Assembly: GCA_001567275.1 (NCBI GenBank)
Contig: LNBX01000048.1
Coordinates: 62,001-126,000, forward strand
DNA: 64,000 bases
Source: Bacteroidetes bacterium OLB10
GTDB taxonomy: Bacteria > Bacteroidota > Bacteroidia > AKYH767-A > OLB10
Direction of reading: 5' to 3'
The notes beneath the pieces were generated by a model, which worked only from the letters and a program-made list of their open reading frames with translations, made no database searches and was not told the origin of the DNA. How positions within the stretch are numbered: position 1 is the stretch's first letter; each line of letters begins with the position of its first letter. Below, piece by piece: positions 44,995-53,205 of the stretch. The position numbers were made by a program, and so were the translations under genes.

Positions 44995-45329
44995 TTACCT
45001 GAAACGAAGGCGCAAATTTAGAATTTTACCCGAACTGAAAGACTGTCTTAAAACTAAGTATTCCCATGTTTTTATTGCTCATGGAATTTTCAGCAGATTG
45101 ATGCATTATTAAGCAGATTTGAGTCGTTAAAACTGCATTTCTCTGTCCTTCGCTTTCAAACAATAACATTAAACTTCAAATAATGAGGAGGTTTTATAAC
45201 AAATCAAAAAAATATCATCGCTCCCTCCTTGTTGAAGTTTTAACGAAAGTGTCGCATAATTATTTCAACTATACTTTTAATGCGTCTTTATTCTAATTCG
45301 TTCAACCTGCTACAAGAAACCATCCGACA
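44995..45329. other. Long non-coding gap with nested inverted repeat
   Basis: The longest gap without a gene. It holds the uppS promoter at its left end and a nested inverted repeat at 45171-45240: AAACTTCAA (45171-45179) pairs with TTGAAGTTT (45232-45240), and inside it AGGAGG (45186-45191) with CCTCCT (45224-45229). A 37-codon frame from the ATG at 45183 on the plus strand runs through it but lacks convincing protein features. It may be a 3' structure of cphA transcripts or a small RNA. Confidence 0.5.
45013..45020 (-). promoter_or_regulatory. -7 element of uppS
   Basis: TAAATTTG on the minus strand, perfect TAnnTTTG, 18 bases before the uppS start. Confidence 0.55.
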
Positions 45330-47978
45330 TTACCTCTGATTAGGAATATCTTCAGGAGTCATTTCAAATTTATCTTCCTTCTCCTTGTATTTCATTATCT
45401 GGTCGAGTGCATCAGGTATCACATCACTGCATATCACAATGAAGGAGCCTTTCTTACCGTTTTGGATTGCATGGTCAATTGCTTCTCGCTCCAAAGGAAT
45501 TACCGTTACTTTCATCTCAGGATTTACATTTTTTATTCCTTCGAGCATGAGGTCAATAATTTCCTGTTCTGTTCGTCCGCGAAGATTCCTGTCCTGACGG
45601 ATGATGATTTCATCAAACATTTTGGCAGCAAGTGTACCGAGTGAAATGATATCTTCATCGCGCCTGTCGCCTACACCTGCAATTACACCTACCTTGGGTT
45701 TTGCCTCCACTTTTTCGAGGAATCTGGAGATAGCCTGGAAACCTGCAGGGTTATGTGCATAATCAACCATAACAGTAAACTTGCGGAACTGGAAGATATT
45801 CATACGTCCCGGAGTCTGCACCGGTGAAGGAATAAACGTTTCGAGTGCCAAACGAATATCTTCCATCTTGAAGTTGCGGATAAATGCGGCAAGTATAGTA
45901 GGAAGTATATTCTGAATCATAAATACTGCCTTGCCTGAAAAAGTAAGAGGTATATTGATAACCTTATGCACACGCAACTTCCATGTTCCTTTACAAATGG
46001 TAACATAGCCATTTTCAAGAATGGCAGCAAGGCCTCCGTTTTCGCAATGTTTTTTAATAAGCGCATTATTCTCGTCAAGACTGAAATATGCAACGTTACA
46101 ATCGAGGTTGCGTGCCATAGATGCAACAAGTTCATCATCTGCATTGAGTATTGCATAGCCATTTGGTAAAACGCTCTCAGGTACCACTGCTTTCACCTTG
46201 GCCATTTCGTCTAAGGTATTAATGCCTTTAAGTCCGAGGTGGTCAGCAGCTACATTGGTAACAATAGCAATATCGCAATTATGGAATCCAAGACCTGCAC
46301 GCAAAATTCCTCCTCGTGCCGTTTCGAGCACAGCAAAGTCAACAGTAGGATCTTTCAGAACAAATTCGGCACTCTGCGGTCCGGTACAGTCGCCACGTTG
46401 CAACATTTCATGCTGAATATAAATTCCATCAGTAGTAGTGAATCCAACTTTATGTCCACATGTTTTAGCAATGTGAGCCATCAGGCGTGTGGTAGTGGTT
46501 TTGCCATTGGTTCCGGTAACAGCAATGATGGGAATACGATAGGCAGTGCCCGGAGGATAAAGCATATCCACCACAGGTTCGGCAACATTGCGTGGCAAAC
46601 CATCTGTAGGAGCAATGTGCATACGGAAACCGGGTGCTGCATTTACTTCTAGTACTGCTCCGCCAATCTCAGTGAGCGGTTCGCTGATATCGGGAGTCAT
46701 AATATCAATTCCGCAAATATCGAGACCAATAATTCGGGCAATACGCTCGCACATGAACACATTATACGGATGAACAATATCAGTAACATCAGTGGCCGTG
46801 CCACCGGTGCTGAGGTTAGCAGTACGTTTCAGAAAAAGCTCCTCCCCTTTTTTGAGTACACTCTGCAGGGTGAGATTTTTCTCAAGTAAAATGTTTTCTG
46901 TCATCTCGTCCACCTTAATGGCAGTAAGTACTTTTTCGTGACCATAGCCTCTTCGCGGGTCTTCGTTTACCTGATCAATGAGTTGCTGAATAGTGCTTTT
47001 GCCATCTCCTGTAACAGCAGCAGGTTTACGCTGAGCTGCACAAATAAATTTATAGTTGATAACCAAAATACGATGATCATAACCGGTGATATATTTTTCG
47101 ACTATAACAGAACGTGATATTTTTTTTGCGATAGCAAGTGCTTCCACAGCCTGCTCAGAATTGCGTATGTTGATGGTTGCCCCTCTGCCGTGGTTGCCAC
47201 TAAGAGGCTTAATTACGAGAGGAAACCCTAAATCTTCAATTGCATCTTTTAGTCCTTCCTCATCGCGAACAATTTTTCCTTTAGGAACAGGGATAGACTG
47301 TGCCTCGAGGAGATTTTTGGTATCTTCCTTGTCGCATGCAATTTCAACAGCTATGCTGCTGGTGGTGCTGGCTACTGTTGCCTGTATTCTTCGCTGATTG
47401 ATGCCATAGCCAAGTTGCACGAGTGAATGACGGTTAAGTCGTATCCATGGAATACCTCTTGAGGCAGCCACATCAACAATAGAACCTGTACTAGGTCCAA
47501 GTCGTTCGTCTTCGCGAATTTCGCGAAGTTGCTGAATGTCGTCAGCCAAATCATATTCTTTATTATCAACCAAAGCCTGAGCAATACGTACAGCTGCACG
47601 GGCTGCATAAACTCCTGCTTTCTCTTCGATATAAGAAAACACCACATGATACACTCCATGTTCGCCTGCGCCACGCGTACGGCCAAAACCGGTATCCATT
47701 CCCGCCAGCGTCTGAAGTTCGAGAGCAATATGCTCAATGACGTGGCCCATCCAAGTTCCCTCTTCTACACGGTGAAAAAAACCACCTTCGTAATCTTCGC
47801 TGCAACGATGCGAATACATGGAAGGAAACATGGCTTTCAATCTCTCTAAAAATCCCGGAATCTTATCTGTAGGTTTCTCCTCCAGTTCTTCCAGATCGAG
47901 CTTCATTACAATCAGTTTATGTCTTCTGATGCTCCAAAAGTTTGGCCCACGCATGGGGCGAATCTCTAGTACCCTCAT
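45330..47978 (-). CDS. cphA: Cyanophycin synthetase
   Basis: An 882-residue enzyme that polymerises aspartate and arginine into cyanophycin, a nitrogen and energy store, using ATP. The N-terminal domain begins MRVLEIRPMRGPNFWSIRRH as in CphA1. The ATP-grasp domain (about 165-480) has KPLSGNHGRGATINI and EVNAAPGFRMH; the Mur-ligase-like domain (about 485-870) has P-loop GTNGKTTT near 490 and VMVDYAHNPAGF. All three domains are complete, so activity is likely. No cyanophycinase is in the window. The start codon abuts the T run of a hairpin that also holds its promoter. Confidence 0.93.
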   Translation of the reverse strand: MRVLEIRPMRGPNFWSIRRHKLIVMKLDLEELEEKPTDKIPGFLERLKAMFPSMYSHRCSEDYEGGFFHRVEEGTWMGHVIEHIALELQTLAGMDTGFGRTRGAGEHGVYHVVFSYIEEKAGVYAARAAVRIAQALVDNKEYDLADDIQQLREIREDERLGPSTGSIVDVAASRGIPWIRLNRHSLVQLGYGINQRRIQATVASTTSSIAVEIACDKEDTKNLLEAQSIPVPKGKIVRDEEGLKDAIEDLGFPLVIKPLSGNHGRGATINIRNSEQAVEALAIAKKISRSVIVEKYITGYDHRILVINYKFICAAQRKPAAVTGDGKSTIQQLIDQVNEDPRRGYGHEKVLTAIKVDEMTENILLEKNLTLQSVLKKGEELFLKRTANLSTGGTATDVTDIVHPYNVFMCERIARIIGLDICGIDIMTPDISEPLTEIGGAVLEVNAAPGFRMHIAPTDGLPRNVAEPVVDMLYPPGTAYRIPIIAVTGTNGKTTTTRLMAHIAKTCGHKVGFTTTDGIYIQHEMLQRGDCTGPQSAEFVLKDPTVDFAVLETARGGILRAGLGFHNCDIAIVTNVAADHLGLKGINTLDEMAKVKAVVPESVLPNGYAILNADDELVASMARNLDCNVAYFSLDENNALIKKHCENGGLAAILENGYVTICKGTWKLRVHKVINIPLTFSGKAVFMIQNILPTILAAFIRNFKMEDIRLALETFIPSPVQTPGRMNIFQFRKFTVMVDYAHNPAGFQAISRFLEKVEAKPKVGVIAGVGDRRDEDIISLGTLAAKMFDEIIIRQDRNLRGRTEQEIIDLMLEGIKNVNPEMKVTVIPLEREAIDHAIQNGKKGSFIVICSDVIPDALDQIMKYKEKEDKFEMTPEDIPNQR

Positions 47979-48036
47979 AAAAAAAAACGTTTGGTTATGG
48001 CACGAATATAAATGATTCGTACGAAACCAAACGTTT
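47979..48036 (-). terminator. Terminator of the CUB-repeat gene
   Basis: On the minus strand AAACGTTTGGTT (48036-48025) pairs perfectly with AACCAAACGTTT (47996-47985), with an inner ACGAAT/ATTCGT stem, followed by a T9 run ending at the cphA start codon. It lies 17 bases after the CUB-repeat stop. Confidence 0.8.
48003..48031 (-). promoter_or_regulatory. cphA promoter inside the terminator hairpin
   Basis: TTTG (48031-48028) and TATATTCG (48010-48003) on the minus strand, 17 bases apart, match the -33 and -7 elements with one mismatch. The first sits in the outer stem arm and the second mostly in the loop. Confidence 0.5.
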
Positions 48037-48053
48037 CATGAAGTCCGTTTTAC

Positions 48054-51000
48054 TTACTGAATAATAAGTTTTTTCATTATTGAACCATTCATTGAAGAAA
48101 TTTTAACCAGATAAAGGCCGGGTGCATAGGTGAGTTGTACATTTAAAAATTTATCCCGTGTATTGAATTTTTGAAGCAGCTTGCCTGACACTTCCATTAT
48201 TTCTATTATCGCATCATTATTACTCAGAGCACTTAAGTCAATCTGAATGTTGTGCGATGCAGGATTCGGATAAACGGAAACCTGATTCAGGAGTGCTTCT
48301 GTTTCATTTACACCTGTGTAATAACAATTACTGCTTGAACTGATTGCTGCCACCCATCCTGTTGAGGTAAAACCATTGCTTGTGATAATCTGAAAAGTAA
48401 GGCTGCCATCAACAGCTGTAGATGTAAAACTTGTGTCTGTTGCATCAGCTTTAAGAACAGCCAACAAAGGCGCATTGGTTGAATTGCCATTGAAGATTCT
48501 GATGGAATCGGAACTGTTGTAATTATAGAAGTAATTAAAGTTAACCGTTAAGTAAGAATTGGACTGTTGCGGTGTAACAGTTATCACATCATTTGTATTA
48601 TCGTTATAATTAATATCAGGACCACCATTATCCATTAAAAAACCGTTATCTGAATTGTAATTTCCTGTCATAGAAAAAATTTTGGGTGCTGCATTCACCG
48701 TAATATAACCTGACCACCCAGATTGATTAAATCCACTGCTTGTGACGGTTTGAATAGTCAGACATCCGGTGGGATGTGTTGAAACAATGGTTCCGTAACC
48801 ACCATCACTTCCCAACTTTGCAATAACGGGGTCGGTAACTGAAGGCCCATTATGCACTTCTATATAATCATTATTGTCGTAATGTTTAAATCGTGAAAAC
48901 ATAATACTCACTTTATCACCTACATTCGATGGCCGCAAACAGGTTATCGTGTTTTCATTATCGGTATAGTTTGCATGAGGCCCACCTTGATCGTAAAATG
49001 TTTTTGGCTCATTGATGGTGTAAGTGCCGGGCATTGAAATAACTTCAGGTAACGAATCAGTATTCAATATTGCTGCCCATCCTAAGGAATTAGAACCATT
49101 ATCAGAAACAAATTTTACAGTTAAACTTCCAGTGGGGTTAGAAGCTGAAGCTTTAATAGAACCATGACCTGTACGATTATTTAATACTGCAATGATGGGG
49201 TCGGTTATGGATGGCCCGTCATGTATTTCTAAAAAATCATTAGCATTATAAGTACTCACGAAAACAAACTTAAGTGAAGCTTTATCCTGTGCAGAAACCG
49301 GAGTAAACGTAAATATATGATTATACTGATCGGTATAATTACCACCATTACCACCGGCATCCATAAATATACCCTCATTAGCTACATACGTACCCGGTAA
49401 TGAAAATACCTGAGGAATAACTGTTGTTGATATATATGCAGCCCATCCGCCTCTGTTAGATCCTCCATTAGAAACAAACCGAAAGGTGAGGCAACCTGCA
49501 CTGTTGGTAGCTTTAAGTGTGCCATAGGCTGCCCTGTTATAAAGCTTGCCAAGCATAGGAGCCGTAAATACATTGTCACCATCATACACTTCAAGGTAGT
49601 CATCAATACTGTAAGTATCAAAATACGTAAAAGATACACTAAGTTTTTCATTTGAATTTACAGGAAAGAAAGTAACCACACTGCTCAAACCTGAGTTGTC
49701 GGAATAGTTGGCATTTGGCCCTCCGTTATCGTAAAAATATGCAGAAGAAGTTGTGTAGTTTGCCGAAGTATTTAAAGGCATGTTGTAACTCTGAATACCG
49801 GAAGAACAATTCACTGTAGCAAACCAACCGATATTATTTCCGCTGGTATTCGAAACAAACTTAAAAGTTAAACTACCTGTTGCATGTGTTGACTCCAATG
49901 AAAAAGAATTCAGGGTACCGGTATAACTTCCCAATAAAGTGCTGTTGGTATCAGGTCCGTCATATACATACAGATAATCATTTGCTGATAATACAAATGA
50001 ATGAAATGTAATATTCAGTTTATCGGTAGCACTTGAAGGGAAAAGTGTTGTTACACAATTTTTAGCGTTGGCATAGTTATCAACCGTTCCGCCATTATCA
50101 TAAAACCGTGCAAAGCAGTTTACCACAAAACTCTGATTGGCTAACATGGTTATTTCTTCTGCAGTAGTATGGGTTGTAACCGATGCTATCCATCCCGGTG
50201 CGCTTCCTGATGCATTGGTTACAAACCTGAATGTAAGCGCGCCTGTTGCATTGGATGCATGAACTGTTCCCGTATTAAGTCCGGTAATTACAGCCATTGG
50301 CGTACCGTTTACATTATCGGCATCAAAAACCTCGAGATAATCTCCTGAGGCAATATCACACTCATGAAATGTAACAGAAATCTTTTCGCCAGCACTTTTA
50401 GGTAATATGGTAGTTACAGTGGAGTTGGCTCCTGCCGGGTAATCATTGAACGCGCCACCACTGTCGAAAAAACGACCTGTAGAAATATTATAGACACCAT
50501 TGGCCATAGTAGTTATGTCTTCGGGATGATAATTAGTAATAATGGAGGCTGTCCAACCTGCCTCATTAACTGATGCATTTGAAGTAAACACAAAAGTGAG
50601 CGAACCATCGGCCGCTGATGAAGTAACTGTTCCATAATTTACTGCTGAGCCTGTAATCTGACCGATTGGGTTTACGCCTGCTGCTGAGCCATCAAAAATG
50701 GTTAGGATATCGCCCTGACTAATATTGCATTCATTAAAAACCACACTTATTTTATCACCGGGATTTTCAGGAAAAATAGTAGTAGTAACATTTGCATTGT
50801 TTTCGTAATTATTGTTTGGGCCGCCACTGTCGAAAAAACGACCACCGGAAGAGTACCATTTTCCGGAAGCTATCATGGTAATATCATCGGGCAGGGTATC
50901 TAATGTAACTGAAGCAAACCATCCCTCGGCATTTGATGTATTATTGGAGTGGAATAATAAAGTAAGGCTGCCATCAGCAGCCGTTGATTTAATGCTACCA

Positions 51001-51323
51001 TATTTAATGCCACCGGACAATTCCTTAATCAAAGGTGCTGCTACGGAATTGCCATCGTAAACGCGCAGATAGTCATTGATATTCTCTACATCAAACTTAT
51101 GGAATGTAATACAAATTTTTGCATTGGGTAGATTCGCAGGCGGATATATGATAAGAGTATCCTGCAGGTTATTTGCATAATTATTTGCAGGTCCTCCCTG
51201 ATCGTATAAGTTAGCTAAACATGTATAAACAACACCTGAGTGCATATTAATACCATTGCCACAAAGGGCAGGTAATGTAAACCAACAACACAATGTTGCT
51301 AAGAGTAAGAGTTGCTTTTTCAT
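48054..51323 (-). CDS. Secreted protein with eight CUB-like repeats and T9SS sorting domain
   Basis: A 1089-residue surface or secreted protein. Signal peptide to about residue 21, then eight CUB-like modules of roughly 115-125 residues. Each opens with a YDxGGPxxNY block (LYDQGGPANNY, FFDSGGPNNNY, FYDNGGPNANY and so on), continues with DYLxVYDG, and ends with GSLTFxFVSN and GWxAxV. The C-terminal 80 residues (SVYPNPASHNIQIDLS to the terminal KKLIIQ) form a type A T9SS sorting signal. CUB modules bind calcium and partners such as glycans or proteins; an adhesion or matrix role is inferred. Repeats vary, so they are old duplications. A terminator follows. Confidence 0.88.
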   Translation of the reverse strand: MKKQLLLLATLCCWFTLPALCGNGINMHSGVVYTCLANLYDQGGPANNYANNLQDTLIIYPPANLPNAKICITFHKFDVENINDYLRVYDGNSVAAPLIKELSGGIKYGSIKSTAADGSLTLLFHSNNTSNAEGWFASVTLDTLPDDITMIASGKWYSSGGRFFDSGGPNNNYENNANVTTTIFPENPGDKISVVFNECNISQGDILTIFDGSAAGVNPIGQITGSAVNYGTVTSSAADGSLTFVFTSNASVNEAGWTASIITNYHPEDITTMANGVYNISTGRFFDSGGAFNDYPAGANSTVTTILPKSAGEKISVTFHECDIASGDYLEVFDADNVNGTPMAVITGLNTGTVHASNATGALTFRFVTNASGSAPGWIASVTTHTTAEEITMLANQSFVVNCFARFYDNGGTVDNYANAKNCVTTLFPSSATDKLNITFHSFVLSANDYLYVYDGPDTNSTLLGSYTGTLNSFSLESTHATGSLTFKFVSNTSGNNIGWFATVNCSSGIQSYNMPLNTSANYTTSSAYFYDNGGPNANYSDNSGLSSVVTFFPVNSNEKLSVSFTYFDTYSIDDYLEVYDGDNVFTAPMLGKLYNRAAYGTLKATNSAGCLTFRFVSNGGSNRGGWAAYISTTVIPQVFSLPGTYVANEGIFMDAGGNGGNYTDQYNHIFTFTPVSAQDKASLKFVFVSTYNANDFLEIHDGPSITDPIIAVLNNRTGHGSIKASASNPTGSLTVKFVSDNGSNSLGWAAILNTDSLPEVISMPGTYTINEPKTFYDQGGPHANYTDNENTITCLRPSNVGDKVSIMFSRFKHYDNNDYIEVHNGPSVTDPVIAKLGSDGGYGTIVSTHPTGCLTIQTVTSSGFNQSGWSGYITVNAAPKIFSMTGNYNSDNGFLMDNGGPDINYNDNTNDVITVTPQQSNSYLTVNFNYFYNYNSSDSIRIFNGNSTNAPLLAVLKADATDTSFTSTAVDGSLTFQIITSNGFTSTGWVAAISSSSNCYYTGVNETEALLNQVSVYPNPASHNIQIDLSALSNNDAIIEIMEVSGKLLQKFNTRDKFLNVQLTYAPGLYLVKISSMNGSIMKKLIIQ

Positions 51324-51394
51324 TTTGATATATTTTAATTGATTTAGAGTTGTACTTTATTTCAGAGGGTTAGCTTTAAGTTAAATCAAAGGAA

Positions 51395-51991
51395 TCACTT
51401 CAATGATGAGGTATATTTTCTTGACAGTTCTTCTAAGGGTGTCACTTTATTTTTAACCTTATAGCTTTTATCCAGTACATAATGTGAATTCTTCCACACA
51501 TACACCGGGAAATCAAATCCCGGACCTCCTACCTGAATTGCAGGCAATTCACTGTTGCCATCATAAATTAATTCGGGAATACCGGGCAGCGACAAAACTG
51601 ATTCGTATTTACTATTTCCGTCTTTCATCAACAGCGTAAATCCCTGCCCCGTATTGCCGTATAAGAACATACTAAAGGTGATGATAAATATTTCTTCCTT
51701 CTTGTCATTATTCATATCCAAAGGCATCAGTTGCACCTCTGCATCCTCCCCTTCCATCTGAAACCTGCCAGTTTCATTATTTATTTTCAATCCGGATATT
51801 TCTACTACCTGATTCTTTTCATCAGGTGTCAGGGTTGTCTCAACACCACTAAACATCATCTGTGCTTCCATAGTATTTGTAAGCACCTCCTGCGGTTGCC
51901 TGTCTTCTTCCTTGGAATGGCATCCATTAGCCAACCAGCAGATGGCTCCGGTCATAAGTATGCTTATGATTGATTTAAGATATTTGTTCAT
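51395..51991 (-). CDS. Lipoprotein of unknown function
   Basis: A 198-residue protein with a lipoprotein signal and lipobox ANGC (Cys24). The mature part contains DMNNDKKEEIFIITFSMFLYGNTG (about 93-115), a pattern of acidic Asn/Asp loops like those in FG-GAP-type proteins. I recognise no family. It lies 4 bases after the stop of the 51996-53063 gene and is probably co-transcribed. Confidence 0.7.
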   Translation of the reverse strand: MNKYLKSIISILMTGAICWLANGCHSKEEDRQPQEVLTNTMEAQMMFSGVETTLTPDEKNQVVEISGLKINNETGRFQMEGEDAEVQLMPLDMNNDKKEEIFIITFSMFLYGNTGQGFTLLMKDGNSKYESVLSLPGIPELIYDGNSELPAIQVGGPGFDFPVYVWKNSHYVLDKSYKVKNKVTPLEELSRKYTSSLK

Positions 51992-51995
51992 TGTA

Positions 51996-53063
51996 TTATT
52001 TATTTACAGTAATATTGTTCTTAAGAGAAAAGTCATAGAGTTTGAGAGAGGACTTTTGGTCGCTGCTTTTATTGTAGTAAAAAGCATATTCACCAGCAGG
52101 CAAGTCATTTTCAAAATAAACCTTATACAGGCGATCTGAAACTTTTTTAATCTTAAATTCAATTACCCCTTTGGCAAACCCCTCTTCTTCAGAAAATGCT
52201 GATCTGCGTGCAATTTGTATTTCGCGACCGCTTTTATTTTGTGTTGCCTTTACCAAAACAAATTCTTTAGGACTTGCCACACCTTCTCCGGTACTTTCTT
52301 TTACCTGATTTACATCCTTTCCCGACAGAGAAAGGTAGAAATAAAATACAGGGCGCTCGTCTTCGATTGTTGTGCTGGAGTGTGCACCTGCAAGACCAAC
52401 CCGTGTGCTGATACCCGAAATTCCACCTGAGTAATGATTACCGATTGACTCGCCAAAACCACCTTTTTTAGTTTGATTGGTTGTTGTAGGCTCAATCATT
52501 ATGTAATCTACCTTGGGTGTAAACTGCTCATAATATATTCCGGGTTCAGACAGGTTTAAAGGTGGCTTAATATCTTCGGGATGTGGTTTGTGAGTGGCTG
52601 TTTTATTTTCAGTTCTGGCAGATGCTGAAGGTGTACTCATCATTACTTTAATTACTGACTCCGGAACTTCAGCAGATTTCAGTGTTATTAATGCATCGGT
52701 TGAAGTGTTAAAATTACAAGGCGACAATGAGATTTTTTTCAGGATGAGATCTTTACTTATTTTTCCGGTGTTCAGCTTCATCACATCTTCGTTTTTCATA
52801 AGTGGAAGATCCCTGCAGGCAAGCAACATTTCTTTTAAAATATTGTCAGGAACTTTCTGTCCTTTTAATTCAATTAGTTTCTCTGAAGACAAATCAAAGG
52901 CGTTTGCAGAGCTTTTTATTTTGTTAATGATAAGAGAGCCTGAAACTTTGGCCTGAGTGAGCGAAACAATACTTTCGTTGGTAAGTGTTTCCTGAGCTTT
53001 GACACTTGATGTAAAACATGACAGGAACAGACTTAAGCAGGTAATGGATACAATTCTGAACAT
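51996..53063 (-). CDS. Exported protein with duplicated helical repeat
   Basis: A 355-residue protein with signal peptide MFRIVSITCLSLFLSCFTSSVKA. Residues about 25-130 contain two copies of a roughly 54-residue unit (NESIVSLTQAKVSGSLIINKI and NEDVMKLNTGKISKDLILKKI), each followed by a second short helix pair with LITLKSAEVPESVIKVMM-like sequence. The C-terminal half is beta-rich with FVLVKATQNKSGREIQIAR and DLPAGEYAFYYN. I cannot name its function. The open frame reaches 53111, but the -7 element at 53080-53087 and the signal peptide support 53063. Confidence 0.7.
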   Translation of the reverse strand: MFRIVSITCLSLFLSCFTSSVKAQETLTNESIVSLTQAKVSGSLIINKIKSSANAFDLSSEKLIELKGQKVPDNILKEMLLACRDLPLMKNEDVMKLNTGKISKDLILKKISLSPCNFNTSTDALITLKSAEVPESVIKVMMSTPSASARTENKTATHKPHPEDIKPPLNLSEPGIYYEQFTPKVDYIMIEPTTTNQTKKGGFGESIGNHYSGGISGISTRVGLAGAHSSTTIEDERPVFYFYLSLSGKDVNQVKESTGEGVASPKEFVLVKATQNKSGREIQIARRSAFSEEEGFAKGVIEFKIKKVSDRLYKVYFENDLPAGEYAFYYNKSSDQKSSLKLYDFSLKNNITVNK

Positions 53064-53079
53064 AATTTTATTTTTTTTC

Positions 53080-53087
53080 CAAATGTA
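53080..53087 (-). promoter_or_regulatory. -7 element of the duplicated-repeat gene
   Basis: TACATTTG on the minus strand, perfect TAnnTTTG, 16 bases before the ATG at 53063. Confidence 0.5.
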
Positions 53088-53177
53088 AGGTGGCACTCCC
53101 GGCCCCAACAAGCAACATTTATCAGAAGCCGCATGCCAATGAGTATTTGCAGGCTTTCATTTATTAAATGCAATTCA

Positions 53178-53185
53178 TAGATTTG
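53178..53185 (+). promoter_or_regulatory. -7 element of the histidine kinase gene
   Basis: TAGATTTG, perfect TAnnTTTG, 20 bases before the ATG at 53206. Confidence 0.55.
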
Positions 53186-53205
53186 ACCTGTAAAACCAAA
53201 TCATC

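Noticed and set aside
45183-45296. Small plus-strand protein of 37 codons in the gap
   Set aside because: It overlaps the inverted repeat and begins at its AGGAGG, has no membrane, signal or domain features, and no ribosome-binding site outside its own first codons; not listed as a gene.
48054-51323. Tandem repeat resembling a CRISPR or satellite array
   Set aside because: The repetition is at protein level with about 115-125 residue units and strong drift; there are no short identical DNA repeats or spacers.
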